Of a stretch of 64,000 nucleotides of DNA, positions 63,507-64,000 are shown piece after piece; the first letter of the stretch is position 1, and each line of letters begins with the position of its first letter. The DNA is from Macellibacteroides fermentans. GTDB taxonomy: Bacteria; Bacteroidota; Bacteroidia; Bacteroidales; Tannerellaceae. The translations under genes were made by a program, and so were the position numbers. The notes below the pieces were generated by a model that did not search any database, had not been told where the DNA came from, and was given only the letters and a program-made list of their open reading frames with translations. The stretch covers positions 932,501 through 996,500 of the forward strand of contig NZ_JACCCY010000002.1 in assembly GCF_013409575.1 (NCBI RefSeq). Direction: 5' to 3'.

Positions 63507-64000
63507 TCAATCTAGGTTTAATAGAATGACCCACTTTCCGGCTTTTGTTGCGCCCTCATGTTTAATGATCCCTTTGTTCGTTAGTTGTCCCAAGTGATAT
63601 TTTACACTATAAGGTGTGCTATCCAGCAATGAAGCCATTTCTTTGCGGCTTATATGTGGATTAGATCTTATTATTTCTATAATTTCTGCTTGAATGTTCT
63701 TGGGCTTTTCTTGGGCTTTTCTTGGGCTTTTCTTGGGCTTTTCTTGGGCTTTTTTAGCGTGTCCATGATTATCATCTGCCCCAAATCCTGCATCAAAGTA
63801 CTTTCCCGAAACCTGTTCAATTACCCGGAAAGCCGTAATCAACGAGAAATCGAATAAAGCATCTCCGTTGCCATTTTCTTTCAATTCCTTTTGTACACGA
63901 TAAACGCCACGACTGAACCGGTTTACATACCCTAATATCTTCATTGCTTCAGCAATGAACGGATTGCGGTAATCGCTTACATTCGGAAAATTGGCAGGGC
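63507..64000 (-). CDS. AlbA/AAA_4-type ATP-binding regulator, 3' part only
   Basis: Partial: the gene runs beyond the window, and only about 164 C-terminal residues are visible. The end of the conserved part reads DYRNPFIAEAMKILGYVNRFSRGVYRVQKEL, which is typical of AlbA_2/AAA_4 (RecG-like, divergent ATP-binding) proteins; the ATG at 63944 is internal, not the start. A Lys/Pro/Glu linker (KKAQEKPKKSPR) encoded by five 11-bp repeats precedes a C-terminal winged helix (about the last 50 residues: NPHISRKEMASLLDSTPYSVKYHLGQLTNKGII). It may be a transcription regulator; target unknown. Confidence 0.8.
   Translation of the reverse strand, partial: PANFPNVSDYRNPFIAEAMKILGYVNRFSRGVYRVQKELKENGNGDALFDFSLITAFRVIEQVSGKYFDAGFGADDNHGHAKKAQEKPKKSPRKAQEKPKNIQAEIIEIIRSNPHISRKEMASLLDSTPYSVKYHLGQLTNKGIIKHEGATKAGKWVILLNLD
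63699..63753. repeat. five perfect tandem copies of an 11-bp unit in a coding region
   Basis: CTTGGGCTTTT (plus strand) is repeated exactly at 63699-63709, 63710-63720, 63721-63731, 63732-63742 and 63743-63753. The unit is not a multiple of three, so each added or lost copy shifts the reading frame of the gene at 63507-64000 before its winged-helix domain. In both other frames a stop codon follows within about 13 codons behind the repeat. Confidence 0.95.

Noticed and set aside
63699-63753. CRISPR-like or mobile repeat
   Set aside because: Units are 11 bp and directly adjacent, with no spacers, and lie within a coding frame.

Overview
The window looks like a chromosomal segment from an anaerobic member of the order Bacteroidales (Parabacteroides/Dysgonomonas-like). 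The evidence is the many -7 elements of the Bacteroidetes type (TAnnTTTG), a SusC/SusD pair with an ECF sigma factor and a FecR-type anti-sigma factor, a short Bacteroidetes-type primary sigma factor, oxygen-independent ribonucleotide reductase, and ISAs1/IS1182 elements. No rRNA, tRNA or CRISPR array was seen.

Layout. 1-4.7 kb holds housekeeping genes (YgiQ radical SAM protein, RidA, RlmB, an OGG1-like glycosylase, a small basic protein). 4.65-6.5 kb is a complete IS1182-type element. 6.5-24.3 kb is a carbohydrate region: a galactose operon (galM, sugar transporter, galK), a GH51 arabinofuranosidase, a polysaccharide-utilisation locus (ECF sigma factor, serine-type sulfatase, SusD, SusC with STN domain, FecR) and a GH35 beta-galactosidase. 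Together they suggest release of arabinose and galactose from a possibly sulfated, arabinogalactan-like glycan, with galactose passing into the Leloir pathway. 24.5-29.8 kb carries two ion antiporters, a free-methionine-sulfoxide reductase, a MATE exporter and a cytidylate-kinase-like protein. 30.06-31.69 kb is an ISAs1 element with a 10-bp target duplication, inserted beside palindromic repeats. 31.8-38.4 kb is a leftward run of yihY, MATE, ispE and an S9 peptidase, headed by the RNase P RNA gene. 38.6-44.5 kb has an HtrA protease, the primary sigma factor, a DUF3859 protein, a DPP-like S9 peptidase and a SPOR lipoprotein. 44.5-48.4 kb has nrdD-nrdG behind a cobalamin riboswitch, then upp. 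48.5-55.6 kb has a PDZ/DUF4136 protein, grpE-dnaJ, an FHA protein, a TPR protein, a lipoprotein and a small hydrolase. 55.9-63.4 kb has an acyl-CoA synthetase, mfd, a polyprenol-phosphate glycosyltransferase and dihydroorotase. The right edge cuts an AlbA/AAA_4-type regulator.

Most interesting signals: (a) a candidate antisense small RNA with its own -7 box and two tandem terminators opposite the susC leader; (b) two copies of a roughly 75-nt element (promoter, conserved 19-nt core, terminator), each in front of a gene; (c) a cobalamin riboswitch in front of the B12-independent ribonucleotide reductase; (d) five perfect copies of an 11-bp repeat inside a coding region, where any gain or loss of copies not divisible by three would frameshift off a winged-helix domain. 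All functional statements are based on reading motifs; no database search or folding program was run.
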